Shown: positions 1 to 8,439, numbered from the stretch's first letter. The stretch: DNA of 9,649 bases from Bacteriovoracaceae bacterium (GCA_947446835.1 CANFHS010000081.1:1-9649); one strand, 5' to 3'. Notes: generated by a model from the letters alone, not told the origin. Made by a program: numbers and translations.

Positions 1-1472
1 AGCTGGGCGGTGAGGCTCAGGTTCTGGCCGCGACCCAACAGGTTGATCTCGGAAATCTGGGTCGTGAAGAAGAACTTCTGGACCGAGCCATAACCCGCAC
101 CCAGGGTGATCGTGCCGGTGGAGCGCTCCTTGACGGAGATCTCGACATTCAGCACCTCCGGCTTGCCCTTGGGCGTCACCGTATTGAAGATGACCTCGCC
201 CGGCGAGAAGAAGCCCAGGCGCTCCACGTTCTCGCGCGACTGCCGCAGCTTGGTGCCGCTGTACAGCTCGCCTTCCCTGATCTTCAGTTCCCGACGGATG
301 ACCTTGTCGTAGGTCTTGGAGTTGCCCACGACATTGATCTCGCCGAAGCGGACCAGGCTCCCCTTCTCGAAGCTGTAATCGATATCCACCCGCTTCACGT
401 CGTCGCGGATGTTCATCTTCGGAATGACGTTCACGAAGGCATAGCCTTCGTCCTGGTACCGTTCCGTCAGGCGCTGGATGTCGGCGTTCCTGCGGGAGAT
501 CGAGAACGTCTCCCCCTCGGGCATCTGGATATCCCGGTTCAGCTCTTCCTTGGAGAACAGCATGTCACCCGAGAAATCGACCGTGCCCAGGCGGTACTGC
601 TCGCCTTCGTCCACGTAGACCGTGATGAACAGGTACCGCTTGTCGTCACTGACCGTGACCACCGGGTTCTCATACCGGAACTTCACGTACCCGTTGTCGA
701 GGTAGAAGTAGGTCAGGCGCTGAAGATCGGTCTTGAACGCGGCCTCCTTGAAGTTGCCCGAGCCACTCACGAACGACAGGGCGCCGCCCTCGCGCGTCTC
801 CATGAGCAAGCCCTTGAGCTTGTCATCGGTGAAGTGCCGGTTGTTCAGGAAGGTGATCTTCTTGATCTGGACCTTTTCGAAGTCGCTGATCTTGTAGATG
901 AGCTCGACCTGGTCATCTTTGCCGGGACGAAGCTCATACCCGACCTTGGCCAGGTAGAAGCCCTTGTCCTCGTAGCTCTTCTGCAGGAGCGCCACATCCT
1001 CGCGTACCTTGTTGACGTCCAGGATGGACCATTCCTTGATCTTGGCCACTTCCTTCAGGTCGGAAGTCGAGATCCGCTCGTTGCCCTCGAAGTCCACCCG
1101 CGAGATGACCGGACGCTCGCGAACCTCGAAAACCAGGTTCACCGTGCCCTGGGTGCCGGGCTCCGCGTTCACGGAAATGTCGTTGAAGTAACCGATGGTG
1201 AAAAGCGCCTGCAGATCGGCGCGAAGCGAATCGCGCGTCAGGGTCTGGCCGGGCTTGGTCCCGATCTTGTTGAGGATGGCTTCCTTCTCGATCCGCTTCT
1301 GGCCACGCACTTCGATGGTGCCGACCGTCTTGCCCAGGAAAGAAGCCACCGAGGTGACTCGGCTGTCATCACCCGCTGCGCGGGCGGGCGCGATCCACGC
1401 ACCCGACACCGAACACCCAAAAATCAGTGCAAGCGCGAAACACTTGAAGAGATACCGGGTGTTGGGGTTCAC
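1..1472 (-). CDS. bamA: Outer membrane protein assembly factor BamA (Omp85), N-terminal part, cut by window edge
   Basis: BamA is the core of the Bam complex that folds and inserts beta-barrel proteins into the outer membrane. About 490 codons are present; the full protein is usually 750 to 850 residues, so most of the barrel lies outside the window. The translation starts with a signal peptide (hydrophobic core FALALIFGCSV, likely cleavage after APARA near residue 32). Five POTRA-like repeats follow, at roughly 47-121, 122-200, 201-291, 292-371 and 372-451, each with an F-x-G-N or similar turn (VDFEGNERI, ITFLNNRHF, VDFSGDMLF, INVVGNSKT). The first barrel strands begin near TITLGAGYGS. The start is a GTG at 1472, 40 bp after the lolD stop; AGGAG sits directly against it, an unusually short spacing. 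No better in-frame start fits: an in-frame TTG at 1508 has no ribosome site. Family assignment is very secure, the exact start less so. Confidence 0.96.
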   Translation of the reverse strand, partial: MNPNTRYLFKCFALALIFGCSVSGAWIAPARAAGDDSRVTSVASFLGKTVGTIEVRGQKRIEKEAILNKIGTKPGQTLTRDSLRADLQALFTIGYFNDISVNAEPGTQGTVNLVFEVRERPVISRVDFEGNERISTSDLKEVAKIKEWSILDVNKVREDVALLQKSYEDKGFYLAKVGYELRPGKDDQVELIYKISDFEKVQIKKITFLNNRHFTDDKLKGLLMETREGGALSFVSGSGNFKEAAFKTDLQRLTYFYLDNGYVKFRYENPVVTVSDDKRYLFITVYVDEGEQYRLGTVDFSGDMLFSKEELNRDIQMPEGETFSISRRNADIQRLTERYQDEGYAFVNVIPKMNIRDDVKRVDIDYSFEKGSLVRFGEINVVGNSKTYDKVIRRELKIREGELYSGTKLRQSRENVERLGFFSPGEVIFNTVTPKGKPEVLNVEISVKERSTGTITLGAGYGSVQKFFFTTQISEINLLGRGQNLSLTAQ

Positions 1473-1512
1473 CTCCTCATCTGTAGGAGGGGTTCCAGGG
1501 ATAGTCAACGAT

Positions 1513-2195
<683 letters not shown>

Positions 2196-2196
<1 letters not shown>

Positions 2197-3425
2197 CAGC
2201 CGTACCTCAGTCCATCGAGCGGCGAACGCCGCGAAACCTGGCGTGCCGGATAAAAGGTTGCGACAAACGTGATCGTGAGCGCCAGGCCGCCGATCCACGC
2301 GATCTCCTTCCAATGGACCACCACCGGCAGGAACCCGATGTAGTAGATGTCCGCGGGAAGCCGGATCAGCCGGCTTCGCGCCAGCACCTCGTTCAGCAAA
2401 AGGCCCAGCCCGACTCCCGCCAGGGTGCCCGCGGCGCCGATCCCCATGCCCACCAGGCAGAACAGGCGGAAGCTCTGGTCAGGGCGGAACCCCATGGCCT
2501 TCAGGATGGCGATCTCGCGGGTCTTGTCGTGGATCATCATCATGAGCGTGCTGACCACATTGAAGGCCGCCACGATCACGATCACCGTCAGGATGATGGA
2601 GATGACCACCTTTTCGAGCTGGATGGCATACAGCAGATTCCGGTTGAGCTGCCCCCAGTCCTTGGCGCGGAATGGGTAGCCGAAGGCATCGGTCAGGCGA
2701 TCCGAAGCCTTCCGCGTTTCCGTGCCCGGCTTGAGGCGCAGCTTGAATGCGGTCACCCGTCCGGGCAACTCCAGGAACTTCTGGACCGCAGGCAGCGTCG
2801 CGAAAACGAACTTGGAGTCGTAGTCATGCATGCCCATCTGCACGAGGCCCGTCACGACTCCCGTCAGCACCTTGGGAGCGCCCGGCGCGCCTCCCGTGGC
2901 TTCGCCCGCGAACGGGGCGATGAGGCGCACCTCGGTCCCGACCTTGGCGCCGATCTTCTCGGCCAACGCCGTTCCCAGCGCCAGCTCGTCTTCCTTCTGG
3001 GGCAGACGCCCGGCGCGCACCCGATCCAGGATCCGGGTCACTCCGCCCACGGTGCCGAAGTCCACGCCCTCCAGGACCGCGCCTGCCACGCTGTTGGGAC
3101 CCGAGGCCATCATCTCGGACACGAACGAAGCGGTCACCGCCTCCGTTTCGGGCACGGCCTGGCGGATCTTGCGCTCGACCAGCGCCGGATCACGGATCGG
3201 CTCACCGCGGGAATACAGGACCACGTCCCCGTTCATGCCGGTGATCGACCGGACCAGCTCACCCTCGAAGCCGTTGATGACGCTCGTCACCACCACCAGG
3301 GCCAGCACGCCCAGGGCCACCCCCACCACGGACACCCAGGCAATGAAGGACAGGAACCCGTCCGACTGCCGGGTCAGGAGAAAACGCCAGGCGAGGGTCG
3401 GTACAGCCGATCTCGCCCGCGTCAT
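2196..3425 (-). CDS. lolC: Lipoprotein-releasing ABC transporter permease (LolC/LolE family)
   Basis: This is the inner-membrane permease of the Lol exporter, which takes up outer-membrane lipoproteins for transfer to the periplasmic carrier LolA. It has 409 residues with the family layout: one N-terminal membrane helix (about 26-49), a large periplasmic domain (about 50-272), then three helices (about 273-297, 321-345 and 375-392). Family hallmarks are FLSFIAWVSVVGVALGV at helix 1 and the run containing NLLYAIQLEKVV, FNVVSTLMMM and KTREIAILKAMGF, where the last part is the coupling region that contacts LolD. The start ATG at 3425 overlaps the lysS stop (TGATG), with AGGA about six bases upstream. 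Only one permease gene is present here, so I cannot tell LolC from LolE, or from a single LolF-type permease acting as a homodimer; the symbol is a family-level choice. Confidence 0.93.
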
Positions 3426-4963
3426 CAGCTGTCCTGGGCCTCCGCCGACTCACCGACCACCGCCTTGGGCAGGGGCCGCATCTGCGGGAACAGGATCACG
3501 TCGCGGATGGAGGCCGAATCGGTGAACAGCATGACCATGCGGTCGATGCCGATCCCCTGGCCGGCGGTGGGCGGCATGCCGTATTCCAACGCGGTCACGT
3601 AGTCCTCGTCCATGTCGCAGGCTTCCTCGTTGCCGGAATTCTTGGCATCGACCTGCTGCAGGAAGCGGTTCTTCTGGTCGATCGGATCGTTCAGCTCCGA
3701 GAACGCGTTGGCCATCTCGCGTCCGTAGACGAACAATTCGAAGCGGTCGACGATGAAGGGATCCTTCTCGTTCAGGCGGGAAAGCGGCGAAACATCGGTC
3801 GGATAGTGGGTGATGAAGGTCGGCTGGATCAGCTTGGCCTCCACCTCCTCGTCGAAGATCCGCATCATCAGGCCGCCGGTCGAGTCCTTGGGATCCATGT
3901 GGATGCCCGAAGAGTCGCCGTAGGCCAGCAGGGCTTCGCGGTCGCGGACTTTGGACCGGTCCTTGAAGCCCGAATGCTTCAGGATGGCGTCCTCGACGCT
4001 GATACGCTCCCAGCGCCCTTCCAGGTTGATCTCGGTGCCCTGGTAGGTCAGCTGCTTGCGACCCAGCACATTGTCGGCCACCCGCTGGAACAGCTCCTCC
4101 GTCAGATCCATCAGATCCTCGAAGGTGGCGTAGGTCATGTAGAACTCGAGCATCGTGAATTCGGGATTGTGCTTGATCGAGATGCCTTCGTTCCGGAAGT
4201 TCCGGTTGATCTCGAAAACACGGTCGAATCCGCCGACCACCAGGCGCTTCAGGTAAAGCTCCGGGGCGATGCGAAGGAACAGGTCCATGTCCAGGGTGTT
4301 GTGGTGCGTGATGAACGGCCGCGCCGCGGCACCCCCGGCAATGGGATGCATCATGGGGGTCTCGACCTCCATGAAATCCTTGTCCAGGAAGAACTTGCGC
4401 ACCTCGCTCACGATCCGGGAGCGCTTGCGGAAGGTTTCCTTCGTCTCCTCGCTCATGATCAGGTCGAGGTAACGCTGGCGGTACTTGATCTCGACGTCCG
4501 CGATGCCGTGGTACTTCTCCGGCAAGGGACGCAGCGACTTGGTCAGCAGCTCCAGTCGGTCGCAGTGGAGCGAAAGCTCGTTGGTCTTGGTCTTGAAGAG
4601 CTTGCCCTCGCCGAACACGATGTCGCCCACGTCGAGCATCTTGTAGCGGGCATGGCCTTCTTCACCCAGGTCCTGCTTGGACACGTACATCTGCAGGATG
4701 CCGGTGCGGTCACGGACCTGCAGGAAGCCCGCCTTGCCGAAGTCGCGGATCGCCATGATCCGGCCAGCCACCGAGCAGCGCACGTTGCGCGACTCAAGCT
4801 CCTCACGCGTGTACTCGTCGTGAAGCCGGTGCATCTCCGCGGCCAATGCCGTCGGCGTCATTCCGTTCTTGAAGGGGCTCTCGCCCTTCTCGCGGAACTT
4901 GTCGAGCTTCTCGAAACGGACCCGGACCTGCTCCTGGAGATCGTCCAGGGAATTCGTGGACAT
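3425..4963 (-). CDS. lysS: Lysine--tRNA ligase, class II
   Basis: LysRS attaches lysine to tRNA-Lys in the cytoplasm using ATP. The protein is about 512 residues, typical for the bacterial class II enzyme. An N-terminal OB-fold anticodon-binding domain (about 60-150, with VAGRIMAIRDFGKAGFLQVRD) precedes the catalytic domain. Motif 1 is around FFLDKDFMEVETPMM (192-206), motif 2 is FRNEGISIKHNPEFTMLE (about 256-273), and motif 3 is GIGIDRMVMLFTDSASIRDV (about 470-489). The family signature NAFSELNDP lies near 419-427. Two starts are possible: GTG at 4966 or ATG at 4963. I chose the ATG because GGAG lies seven bases upstream and because TGATG with the trxB stop matches the other junctions in this operon. 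Its placement between trxB and the lol genes means a translation gene is co-transcribed with envelope genes. Confidence 0.97.
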   Translation of the reverse strand: MSTNSLDDLQEQVRVRFEKLDKFREKGESPFKNGMTPTALAAEMHRLHDEYTREELESRNVRCSVAGRIMAIRDFGKAGFLQVRDRTGILQMYVSKQDLGEEGHARYKMLDVGDIVFGEGKLFKTKTNELSLHCDRLELLTKSLRPLPEKYHGIADVEIKYRQRYLDLIMSEETKETFRKRSRIVSEVRKFFLDKDFMEVETPMMHPIAGGAAARPFITHHNTLDMDLFLRIAPELYLKRLVVGGFDRVFEINRNFRNEGISIKHNPEFTMLEFYMTYATFEDLMDLTEELFQRVADNVLGRKQLTYQGTEINLEGRWERISVEDAILKHSGFKDRSKVRDREALLAYGDSSGIHMDPKDSTGGLMMRIFDEEVEAKLIQPTFITHYPTDVSPLSRLNEKDPFIVDRFELFVYGREMANAFSELNDPIDQKNRFLQQVDAKNSGNEEACDMDEDYVTALEYGMPPTAGQGIGIDRMVMLFTDSASIRDVILFPQMRPLPKAVVGESAEAQDS

Positions 4964-5916
4964 CACGCTTCTCCGGATTCCAGGTAACGTTCGGCATCGA
5001 TGGCTGCCATGCAGCCGGTGCCTGCCGCCGTGATGGCCTGCCGGTAAACATGGTCCGCCACGTCGCCCGCGGCAAACACGCCCGGAATGTTCGTGCGGGT
5101 GCTGCCCGCCTCGGTGAGCAGGTAGCCCGCGGCGTCCAGCTTCAACTGGCCCTGGAAGAGCCGCGTGTTGGGCTCATGTCCGATGGCCACGAAGACCCCT
5201 TTGAAGGGCAGATCGTAGGTCTCGTTCTTGACCAGGTCGCGGATGCGGACGCCTTCCACTTCCTTCTCGCCCAGGATCTCCTCGATCGCGGCGTTCCAGA
5301 CGAACTTGATCTTGGGATTCTTCTGCGCCTTTTCCTGCATGATTTTCGACGCGCGCAGGGTATCGCGGCGATGGATCACGGTGACGCTCTTGGCGAAACG
5401 GGTCAGAAAAGTGGCCTCTTCCATGGCAGTGTCGCCACCGCCGACCACGGCGATGTCCAGGTTCCTGAAGAAGAACCCGTCACAGGTCGCGCACGACGAA
5501 ACGCCCTTGCCCAGCAGCTTGCGCTCGGAGGGCAGGCCAATCCATTTGGCCGAAGCACCCGTCGAGATGATCAAGGTCTGCGTCTTGACCACGCGGCCAT
5601 CCGCGAACTCGAGCGTGAAAGGACGCTTGGCCAGATCCGCCTTCACCACGTTGCCCTGGATGAAGCGGGTACCGAAACGCTCCGACTGCTTGCGGAAATT
5701 CGCCATCAGCTCGGGACCGAGCACTCCGTCCGCGAAACCGGGATAGTTCTCGACTTCGGTCGTGATGGTCAGCTGGCCGCCCGGCTGCTCGCCTTCGGCG
5801 ACCAGGGGCTTCAGGTTGGCCCGCGCCGCATAAATGGCGGCGGTCAGGCCAGCAGGGCCCGTCCCCAGAATGGTGACGGACTCAACGCCTTCCTGCGAAT
5901 GAGGATTGTGCGACAT
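4963..5916 (-). CDS. trxB: Thioredoxin-disulfide reductase
   Basis: TrxB is a cytoplasmic FAD enzyme that uses NADPH to reduce thioredoxin. The protein is 317 residues, the usual size of the low-molecular-weight bacterial form. The FAD-binding loop is ILGTGPAGLTAA (16-27). The redox-active pair is C142-A-T-C145, with the following aspartate (D146) also conserved. The NADPH domain has VVGGGDTAMEEA (157-168) and the H-R-R triplet (182-184) that binds the 2'-phosphate of NADPH, which argues for NADPH over NADH. The C-terminal FAD motif is GVFAAGDV (279-286). The ATG at 5916 has GGAGG four bases upstream. Its stop overlaps the lysS start. A 50-bp gap separates it from the short gene upstream, so a separate promoter is possible but none is clear. 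Confidence 0.97.
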   Translation of the reverse strand: MSHNPHSQEGVESVTILGTGPAGLTAAIYAARANLKPLVAEGEQPGGQLTITTEVENYPGFADGVLGPELMANFRKQSERFGTRFIQGNVVKADLAKRPFTLEFADGRVVKTQTLIISTGASAKWIGLPSERKLLGKGVSSCATCDGFFFRNLDIAVVGGGDTAMEEATFLTRFAKSVTVIHRRDTLRASKIMQEKAQKNPKIKFVWNAAIEEILGEKEVEGVRIRDLVKNETYDLPFKGVFVAIGHEPNTRLFQGQLKLDAAGYLLTEAGSTRTNIPGVFAAGDVADHVYRQAITAAGTGCMAAIDAERYLESGEA

Positions 5917-5925
5917 GCGGACCTC

Positions 5926-5939
5926 CGCCCCTCGGGGCG
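5926..5939 (-). promoter_or_regulatory. Short GC hairpin just upstream of the trxB ribosome-binding site
   Basis: The minus strand reads CGCCCCGAGGGGCG, a five- to six-pair GC-only stem with a tiny loop, immediately before the GGAGG of trxB. No T-run follows, so it is not a convincing terminator. It could modulate ribosome access or slow polymerase, or it may simply be chance in GC-rich sequence. Confidence 0.3.
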
Positions 5940-5966
5940 CTCAGGGCCTGCCTTGAAAAACCAGGA

Positions 5967-6161
5967 TCAGGCTGAAGAATTGCTTTCGCCTTCGGAGGCG
6001 ATGGCTTCAATGCTGACGTACTCGGCATTCGCAGCATCGTCCGGAAGTTCCTTCAGGAACTTCTCCCGGTCCTTCTGCTGGACTACGCCGCGATCGAGCT
6101 GCCGCTCAACCACTCGCACATCGAACTTCTTGGCTTCCACCGCATCGTGCAAAAGAGTCAT
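5967..6161 (-). CDS. Short conserved-looking protein of unknown function
   Basis: I do not recognise this gene. The ATG at 6161 gives 64 residues, mostly charged and soluble with no signal peptide or membrane segment. An N-terminal predicted helical part (LLHDAVEAKKFDVRVVERQL) is followed by a KDREKFLKELPDD segment and an acidic, serine-ending tail. It lies between the rhomboid gene and trxB on the same strand, 35 bp after the rhomboid stop, with only a weak GGGA before the ATG. A TTG at 6200 overlapping the rhomboid stop would add 13 residues (GSAGYLSG-type sequence) but has no ribosome site. It looks like a real gene because composition is protein-like, the frame fills the interval, and no competing frame is better. 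Function cannot be inferred. Confidence 0.65.
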   Translation of the reverse strand: MTLLHDAVEAKKFDVRVVERQLDRGVVQQKDREKFLKELPDDAANAEYVSIEAIASEGESNSSA

Positions 6162-6196
6162 GGTCCCGGAGAGATAGCCCGCCGAGCCAAAGGGTG

Positions 6197-6955
6197 TCAA
6201 TGCCAGGTTTTAGGGCCCGAGTCGGCATCATCCCCGCCGTCCTCGCCGGGACGCTCATTGTTGATGATGAGCTTGAGGTGCGAGCCCGATTTGCGTTTTG
6301 GCTTGGACCTGGCGCGTTCCGCGCCCTGGCCCCGGCGGCGCTGGGCCGCCTGGAAAGCCGCCCGGCCCCAGAGGGCTGCGAAGCCCCCCACCATCCCGCC
6401 CAGGTGAGCCACGCTCCCCAAGCCTCCCCGGCCCGAAAAGATGCTCGAGAAGAACTCCACCCCGATCAGAACCCAGATGAAGTGCTTGGCCTTCATGGGA
6501 AACAGCATCATGAAAAGGAGCACCCGCTCCCCGAACAGGATGCCGTAAGCCATGAGAAGTCCGTAGATTCCGCCCGACGCACCCACCAGGGGCGTGCTCA
6601 AACCCAGGCCCCGCCAGATGCCTAGCTGCATCAGCAGGTAGAACACCCCGCCGGTCAGCACGCAGATCAGGTAGTACCGGACAAAACGCCGGGTTCCCCA
6701 AAGCCCTTCCAGCTCTGAGCCCACAAAAACCAGCATCAGCATGTTCAGGACCAGGTGCATGACATCGCCATGCAGAAAGGAATAGGTCAGCAGCTGCCAC
6801 ACCCGGAATTCCCCGACAAAGGCCGAGGGAATCAGCGCCAGCCATTCCAGCAGGTGCCCGCCCAGGAACTGGTCGGCGGTTTGCTGGACCAAAAAGGTGC
6901 CGACACAAGCGATCAGCAGGAACTTCACGGCGGGGGTCAGGCGCAGCTGCAGCAT
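6197..6955 (-). CDS. Rhomboid family intramembrane serine protease
   Basis: Rhomboids cleave transmembrane substrates inside the membrane with a Ser-His dyad. This 252-residue protein has the bacterial six-helix core. The catalytic serine is S127 in VGASGGIYG, and the catalytic histidine is H184 in SVAHLGGMVGG. The oxyanion-hole motif on helix 2 is LHGDVMHLVLNM, with H62, H67 and N71 in the H-x(4)-H-x(3)-N spacing. The L1-loop W-R-type element appears as LEGLWGTRRFVRYY (82-95). All residues needed for activity are present, so it should be an active protease. After the last helix comes a basic stretch (RRRGQGAERARSKPKRKSG) and an acidic tail ending PKTWH, probably cytoplasmic. The ATG at 6955 overlaps the mce stop by one base (TGATG), with a weak GGAG about 11 bases upstream. 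Substrates are unknown. Confidence 0.93.
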   Translation of the reverse strand: MLQLRLTPAVKFLLIACVGTFLVQQTADQFLGGHLLEWLALIPSAFVGEFRVWQLLTYSFLHGDVMHLVLNMLMLVFVGSELEGLWGTRRFVRYYLICVLTGGVFYLLMQLGIWRGLGLSTPLVGASGGIYGLLMAYGILFGERVLLFMMLFPMKAKHFIWVLIGVEFFSSIFSGRGGLGSVAHLGGMVGGFAALWGRAAFQAAQRRRGQGAERARSKPKRKSGSHLKLIINNERPGEDGGDDADSGPKTWH

Positions 6956-7365
6956 CAGTGGGCGGGCTCCATGATTTCGATCAGGATGCCAGAAGCGGAG
7001 GCCGGGTGGATGAAATTGATGCGCATCTGGTGCGCCCCGGGCCGGGCCTGATCATAGATGAGCCGGTATCCTTCCGCTTTGAGCCGCTCGGTCAAGCCAT
7101 CCAGCTCGCCCCGCCCCAGCAGGAAGGACAGATGGTGGATGCCCGGACCTCGTTTGGCCAGGAACTTGGCCACCGTTCCGGCAGGATCCGTGACCTCCAG
7201 AAGCTCCAGATGCCCCTGGACGACCGGCAGCGGCAGAAAGTGCGTCACCACGCCTTGATCCGGGACCGGCTCGATGTGGCCAGTCTCAAGACCCAGCAGG
7301 GAAAACAGCCGCTTGAGTTCGGGGAGGTTTTGCACCGCGATTCCAATGTGGTTCAGGCTTGCCAT
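6955..7365 (-). CDS. mce: Methylmalonyl-CoA epimerase (VOC/glyoxalase fold)
   Basis: This enzyme interconverts the two epimers of methylmalonyl-CoA, feeding propionyl-CoA carbon to the B12-dependent mutase and on to succinyl-CoA. The protein is 136 residues, as expected for the family, with two beta-alpha-beta-beta-beta halves. Likely metal ligands are H6 (LNHIGIAV), E54 in HLELLE, a histidine of GIHHLSF (77-78) and E130 in GILIEIMEP. The GIHHLSF and HPASASGILIE segments are characteristic of the epimerase rather than of glyoxalase I. The ATG at 7365 has no obvious ribosome site. Its stop overlaps the rhomboid start. No mutase or carboxylase gene is in the window, so the pathway context is inferred from the family. 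A structured element lies just upstream. Confidence 0.9.
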   Translation of the reverse strand: MASLNHIGIAVQNLPELKRLFSLLGLETGHIEPVPDQGVVTHFLPLPVVQGHLELLEVTDPAGTVAKFLAKRGPGIHHLSFLLGRGELDGLTERLKAEGYRLIYDQARPGAHQMRINFIHPASASGILIEIMEPAH

Positions 7366-7527
7366 ACAAGGATCTGAATCTCAGAAAACGGTGCAAAAAA
7401 GAAGGAGAGGACCGCCACACCCTGTGCTGTACCCAATCACCGCCTCCTCAGACGGCAATTAGCAGTGCGTAGCGGTCCTCAGCCAAGTTGTCGTCAGCTC
7501 CGGGGGCCCACCAAAGCCCCGTTTGCT
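7366..7527. other. Gene-free interval between the HTTM gene and mce
   Basis: Apart from the long hairpin and T-run, this 162-bp interval holds a second small GC stem on the minus strand (GGGGC/GCCCC, 7520-7516 with 7507-7503, loop of eight) just after the HTTM stop, with no T-run. I found no convincing -35/-10 pair, in particular none in the 29 bp between the T-run and the mce ATG. Confidence 0.6.
7395..7480 (-). terminator. Long imperfect hairpin with T-rich tract before mce (terminator or attenuator)
   Basis: Reading the minus strand, a perfect 9-bp inverted repeat (GAGGACCGC at 7480-7472 with GCGGTCCTC at 7415-7407) encloses further pairing: GCAC/GTGT (7468-7465 with 7420-7417), TGCT/AGCA (7464-7461 with 7428-7425) and AATTGCCG/CGGTGATT (7460-7453 with 7442-7435). 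That makes 25 pairs, three of them G-U, with a 10-nt loop TCTGAGGAGG. The 3' arm is followed directly by TCCTTCTTTTTT (7406-7395). Hairpin plus T-run on the minus strand fits an intrinsic terminator. It starts about 47 bp past the HTTM stop and ends 29 bp before the mce start. A leader/attenuator role is equally possible. Confidence 0.7.
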
Positions 7528-8439
7528 TCAGACACTGAACTGATCGGCGCCACTGGGCTGAACTTGAGATTTTTTAAACACACTCTGTCTGAACATTAGA
7601 CAGAGGCGCTCCAGCTCGGACGGCCGGACAAAGGTCAAATAGCTGACAATCATGAGGAGCCCGAAGAACGGGATATTGATCGTCAACGCGATTCCCAGGT
7701 GCAGGAGCACCCCGAACACCAGGACTGGATACCGGAGCCTGGGCACCCAGATCAGGACCGGGAAGTACACCTCCCAGAGCAGCGAGCTCCAGGTGGCAAA
7801 CGCGATCAGCCCCGGGTAGTCCGCCAGCCAAGTGAAGTCAAACCGGGCCAGCTGGGGATTGGCCAAGGCAAACCACAGGGCTTCCCCGCTCCACCAGCTC
7901 GTGCCCCGAAGCTTTTCCAGCCCCGAATATCCGTAAATGACGCAAACCTGGAACTGGCACAGCCTTAAAGCCACGGAATCAAGGATGGTTTTTCCGCTCT
8001 TGCTGGTCAGGCAGAGATTGAACAGCAGGAAAGTCGAAATCAGGTCCATGCCGTAGGCGATCATGTAGTTCCGGTGCAGGAACGAGACATGAAGCACGAA
8101 AGCCACGATGGCCGAGGCACGGGGCCTCCAATCCAGGATCAATGCCATCAGGGCGCCCAGGAACAGGAAGTGGAGCCCCCAAACGGCCAGGTCGCCGGAA
8201 AACAGGCGCAGGAGCGAGAATCGCCATCTCATGTCCATCACCGTTTCCATCACTGAAAGCGGCAGGATCCCGTTCTTCGAATAGAAGAGCATGAGGTCGG
8301 GCGTTCTCAATGCATAAAAGCAAAGAAGCAGGCCAGCAAAGACCCGCCTGAAAACCCGGACAGGCAGCTCGGACTCCGCCTCAAACCAGAAACGTTCCCA
8401 GCCGCTCCAGACCCCTTTGATCCAACGAGAAAGAGTCAT
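7528..8439 (-). CDS. HTTM-domain membrane protein (vitamin K-dependent gamma-carboxylase-like)
   Basis: This 303-residue, very hydrophobic protein has about six or more membrane helices (for example 33-48, 84-102, 108-121, 132-144, 209-232, 238-253 and 256-270). The segment YGYSGLEKLRGTSWWSGEAL (169-188) is the hallmark of the HTTM family (horizontally transferred transmembrane), which also contains animal vitamin K-dependent gamma-glutamyl carboxylase. K176 aligns with the conserved lysine of that motif. WEVYFPVLIW (222-231) and the histidine in LLHLGIALT (247) are further family-like features. Bacterial members mostly have unknown reactions, so I do not claim carboxylase activity. The ATG at 8439 overlaps the upstream gene's stop by four bases (ATGA), with GGGAG about ten bases before it. 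An upstream in-frame TTG at 8466 is less likely. Confidence 0.82.
   Translation of the reverse strand: MTLSRWIKGVWSGWERFWFEAESELPVRVFRRVFAGLLLCFYALRTPDLMLFYSKNGILPLSVMETVMDMRWRFSLLRLFSGDLAVWGLHFLFLGALMALILDWRPRASAIVAFVLHVSFLHRNYMIAYGMDLISTFLLFNLCLTSKSGKTILDSVALRLCQFQVCVIYGYSGLEKLRGTSWWSGEALWFALANPQLARFDFTWLADYPGLIAFATWSSLLWEVYFPVLIWVPRLRYPVLVFGVLLHLGIALTINIPFFGLLMIVSYLTFVRPSELERLCLMFRQSVFKKSQVQPSGADQFSV

Noticed and set aside
1480..1508. Possible sigma-70 promoter before bamA (TTGACT, 17 bp, TACAGA on the minus strand)
   Set aside because: The -10 matches the consensus at only three of six positions, and the implied start would fall on the GTG itself, giving a leaderless message. Too weak to list as a feature.
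2197..2313. Extended 266-codon version of LolD starting at 2313
   Set aside because: The extra 39 residues overlap lolC/E, do not look like LolD, and the ATG at 2196 has a ribosome site and the expected N-terminus.
2313..3602. Long open frame on the plus strand (429 codons) opposite lolC/E
   Set aside because: It is a mirror of a conserved GC-rich gene: its translation is rich in His, Arg, Gln and Asp without motifs, while the minus strand gives a clear Lol permease.
3806..4987. Long plus-strand open frame (393 codons) opposite lysS
   Set aside because: Composition-driven antisense frame; the lysS frame has all class II synthetase motifs.
5050..6177. Long plus-strand open frame (375 codons) across trxB and the short gene
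   Set aside because: It spans two minus-strand genes and a gap without any domain signature, which is typical of antisense shadow frames at high GC.
7407..7530. Known riboswitch (cobalamin or cyclic-di-GMP) before mce
   Set aside because: A B12 switch would make pathway sense, but the conserved B12-box is not visible; a short GCACAGGG resemblance to the cyclic-di-GMP class lacks the rest of its core. The bacterial SRP RNA core (GGAAGG, AGCAGCC) is absent too.
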